This document shows positions 62,566-64,000 of a stretch of DNA of 64,000 nucleotides, piece by piece (position 1 is the first letter of the stretch; the number at the start of each line of letters is the position of its first letter). Both the position numbers and the translations under genes were made by a program. The DNA is from Hevea brasiliensis (taxonomy: Eukaryota; Streptophyta; Magnoliopsida; Malpighiales; Euphorbiaceae). The notes under the pieces are model-generated. The model saw only the letters and a list, made by a program, of their open reading frames with translations, had not been told where the DNA came from and searched no databases. The stretch is from assembly GCF_030052815.1 (NCBI RefSeq), contig NC_079499.1, positions 81,693,183-81,757,182 of the forward strand, written 5' to 3'.

Positions 62566-63301
62566 TATAATCTACAGATGTCTGTCATGCTCCTCTGCAT
62601 TCCTCGAATATATCAAAATATCATCAATAAACACCACACAAACTATTCGAGATATGATATAAAGATAGTGTTCATCAGATCCATAAAAGCAGCTGGAGCA
62701 TTAGTTAACCCGAATGGCATTACCAGAAACTCATAGTGGCCATATCGAGTTAAAGCGATTTTGGAATACTTTGCTCTTGCACTTTCAACTGATAATAACC
62801 AGATCGCAAATCAATTTTGGAGAATACAGCTGCACCCTTCAACTGATCAAACAGATCATCAATGCGAGGCAATGGATATCTATTCTTTATTGTCACCTTA
62901 TTCAATTGTCGGTAGTGAATACATAAGCGGAGAGTGCCATCTTTCTTCTTAACAAATAATACTGGCGCTCCCCAAGGTGACACACTAGGGCGGATGAAGC
63001 CCTTTTTAAGTAGTTCTTGCAACTGTACTTTCAACTCCTTTAACTCTGTTGGTACCATTCTGTATGGTGTTATGGAGATTGGATCCACACCAGGCATAAC
63101 ATTAATTTCAAACTGCACCTCTCTTTCTGGAGGTAATCCTGGCAATTCATTAGGAAACACATTTGGAAAGTCATATACTGTAGGGATATCGCTCAATGCT
63201 AGACTTCCCACTTGGGTGTCTACCACATGTGCCAAGTATGCTTCACCACCCTTTCTGATTATTTTTCTGGCTAGTACAGCCAAAATGACGTTTGATGGCA
63301 A
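62566..63301 (-). pseudogene. G2 reverse transcriptase, fingers and palm
   Basis: Frame 63301-62750 starts in the protease-RT linker ([19 protein letters not shown]) and continues through [28 protein letters not shown], the [20 protein letters not shown] block and [13 protein letters not shown]. After a frame change, the catalytic motif VFIDDILIYSRN lies at about 62600-62635, preceded by a damaged DLMN stretch. Motif order is complete, but the frame is broken at least twice. Confidence 0.9.
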
Positions 63302-64000
63302 TAGCTACCTCTCCCCATGTATTACCACATCACTATACTAAGGGAGACCAAAAGTGACTGTCTTCAGCCTACAGTCAATCATGGCGTGATGCTTGGCTAA
63401 CCAATCCATACCCAAGATGATATCATAATCTCTGAAGGGCATTTGAATGAAATCAGACAGAAAAGTATGTCCTTGAATCACCAAAGGAAAATCCCTATAC
63501 ATTCTATTAACCTTAACCTCTTGTCCTAGAGGACTTGTTACTAGCACCTCAAAGTCTATTTTTGTACATGGAACAGCAATGCAATCAATGATGCTAGCAC
63601 TCACATAAGAATGGGTAGAACCCAGATCAAATAACACAAACACATCTCGATTAAAAGTTGAGAAGGTACCAGCCACAACATCAGATGTCTCGGCCTCTTC
63701 TCTCTGTCTCATTGCGTAGACTCTGACTAGAGCACTGCCTTGTTCTAATTGATTCACAGTGCCTTGGCTGCCTGCTGGACTACCTCTACCCCTGCCTCTA
63801 CCTCTGCTAGGTGGTTGTGAACCTCTAGTGACAGGACTCTGAACTAACCTTTCTGCAGTAGTAGGAGGTGTTCCAACTCTGCGAGTACTGGTGCAGCCTT
63901 TGGCAAAGTGCCCTGTGCCTCCACAGTTATAACAAGCTCCTATGGCCTTGTAGCACACCCCACCGTGATTTCTTCCATAAGTTTCACATTGGCAGGGAGG
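63302..64000 (-). pseudogene. G2 gag zinc knuckle and aspartic protease
   Basis: Frame 63958-63338 is open for 206 residues: a CCHC knuckle CYNCGGTGHFAKGC, an arginine/glycine-rich basic stretch (SRGRGRGRGSPAG), then the protease with VLFDLGSTHSYVS and the later GMDWLAKHHAMIDC. The active-site triplet reads D-L-G, whereas D-S/T-G is usual. The last 40 bases continue the gag zinc region. A TAG near 63338 disconnects it from RT. Gag N-terminus and 5' LTR are outside the window. Confidence 0.9.

Larger units (their letters stand above)
18563..64000 (-). mobile_element. G2: Ty3/gypsy chromovirus, outermost large element (minus)
   Basis: A Tekay/Del-like element spans the rest of the window. Its 3' LTR starts at 18563 (TGTCACACCCTACCCC), its pol runs 36342-64000 on the minus strand, and the 5' end is beyond the window. 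It is interrupted by G3 (in the LTR), C5 (in integrase) and a solo LTR (in integrase). Removing these leaves a 3.54 kb LTR and the contiguous order CCHC-PR-RT-RH-IN-chromodomain. Confidence 0.92.

Noticed and set aside
1..64000. Endogenous pararetrovirus or other virus
   Set aside because: All RT regions are flanked by LTRs, polypurine tracts, TSDs and integrase; no movement or coat protein motifs are seen.

Overview
The window is an intergenic, almost certainly heterochromatic block of a flowering-plant nuclear genome. All 64 kb can be assigned to LTR retrotransposons. I see no host gene, tRNA, rRNA, CRISPR or prokaryotic feature. Three lineages occur: Ty3/gypsy chromoviruses of Tekay/Del type (long LTRs starting TGTAACACCCC or TGTAATACCCC, integrase plus C-terminal chromodomain), a Ty1/copia family of about 10 kb (2.1 kb LTRs TGTTAGTAG...CCTTCA, initiator-Met primer site, gag-PR-IN-RT-RH order), and one Tat/Ogre-like gypsy remnant. 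The protein style suits a eudicot; a Malpighiales or Euphorbiaceae source is only a guess from general resemblance.

Layout, with C for copia, G for gypsy and T for Tat. 1-5021: 3' part of G1 (+). 5022-7725: 3' part of C1 (+), into which G1 inserted. 7726-11508: T1 (+), the oldest visible host. 11509-12244: start of a C2 LTR (+), cut by C3. 12245-18562: C3 (-), whose LTR holds a solo gypsy LTR at 13264-16264 (TSD TTTAA). 18563-64000 and beyond: G2 (-), a chromovirus. Its LTR is split by G3 (+, 19281-33514, TSD AATCA), and G3 is split by C4 (+, 21187-31288, TSD GTGCC). The G2 integrase is split by C5 (-, 37317-57276, TSD TATAG) and by a solo LTR (57424-61378, TSD CAATG). The C5 leader is split by C6 (+, 43529-53531, TSD CTTAG). 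Six target-site duplications can be read, so the order of insertion is well supported: T1, C2, C3, G2, then G3 and C5, then C4 and C6.

No element looks able to move by itself. Every gag-pol is broken by stops, frameshifts or deletions, although C4, C5 and C6 keep most domains and have closely matching LTRs. C6 looks youngest.

The strongest observation is at 23281-23407. The C4 5' LTR is followed by 100 bp of gypsy integrase, then a second copy of the last 30 bp of the LTR, then the primer-binding site. The 100 bp matches, with one difference, the sequence directly downstream of the C5 3' LTR (37217-37316, reverse complement), starting at the exact C5 junction. This looks like a 3' read-through transduction that identifies C5 (or an identical copy of that locus) as the parent of C4, which now lies about 6 kb from C5 at the nearest ends. 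Other points: hairpin-unit tandem arrays in the copia leaders, a possible intron spanning the variable part of the gypsy LTR, an antisense reading frame present in all nine copia LTRs, and patches where CAG/CTG is replaced by CG-containing strings, which look more like consensus errors at methylated sites than mutation.
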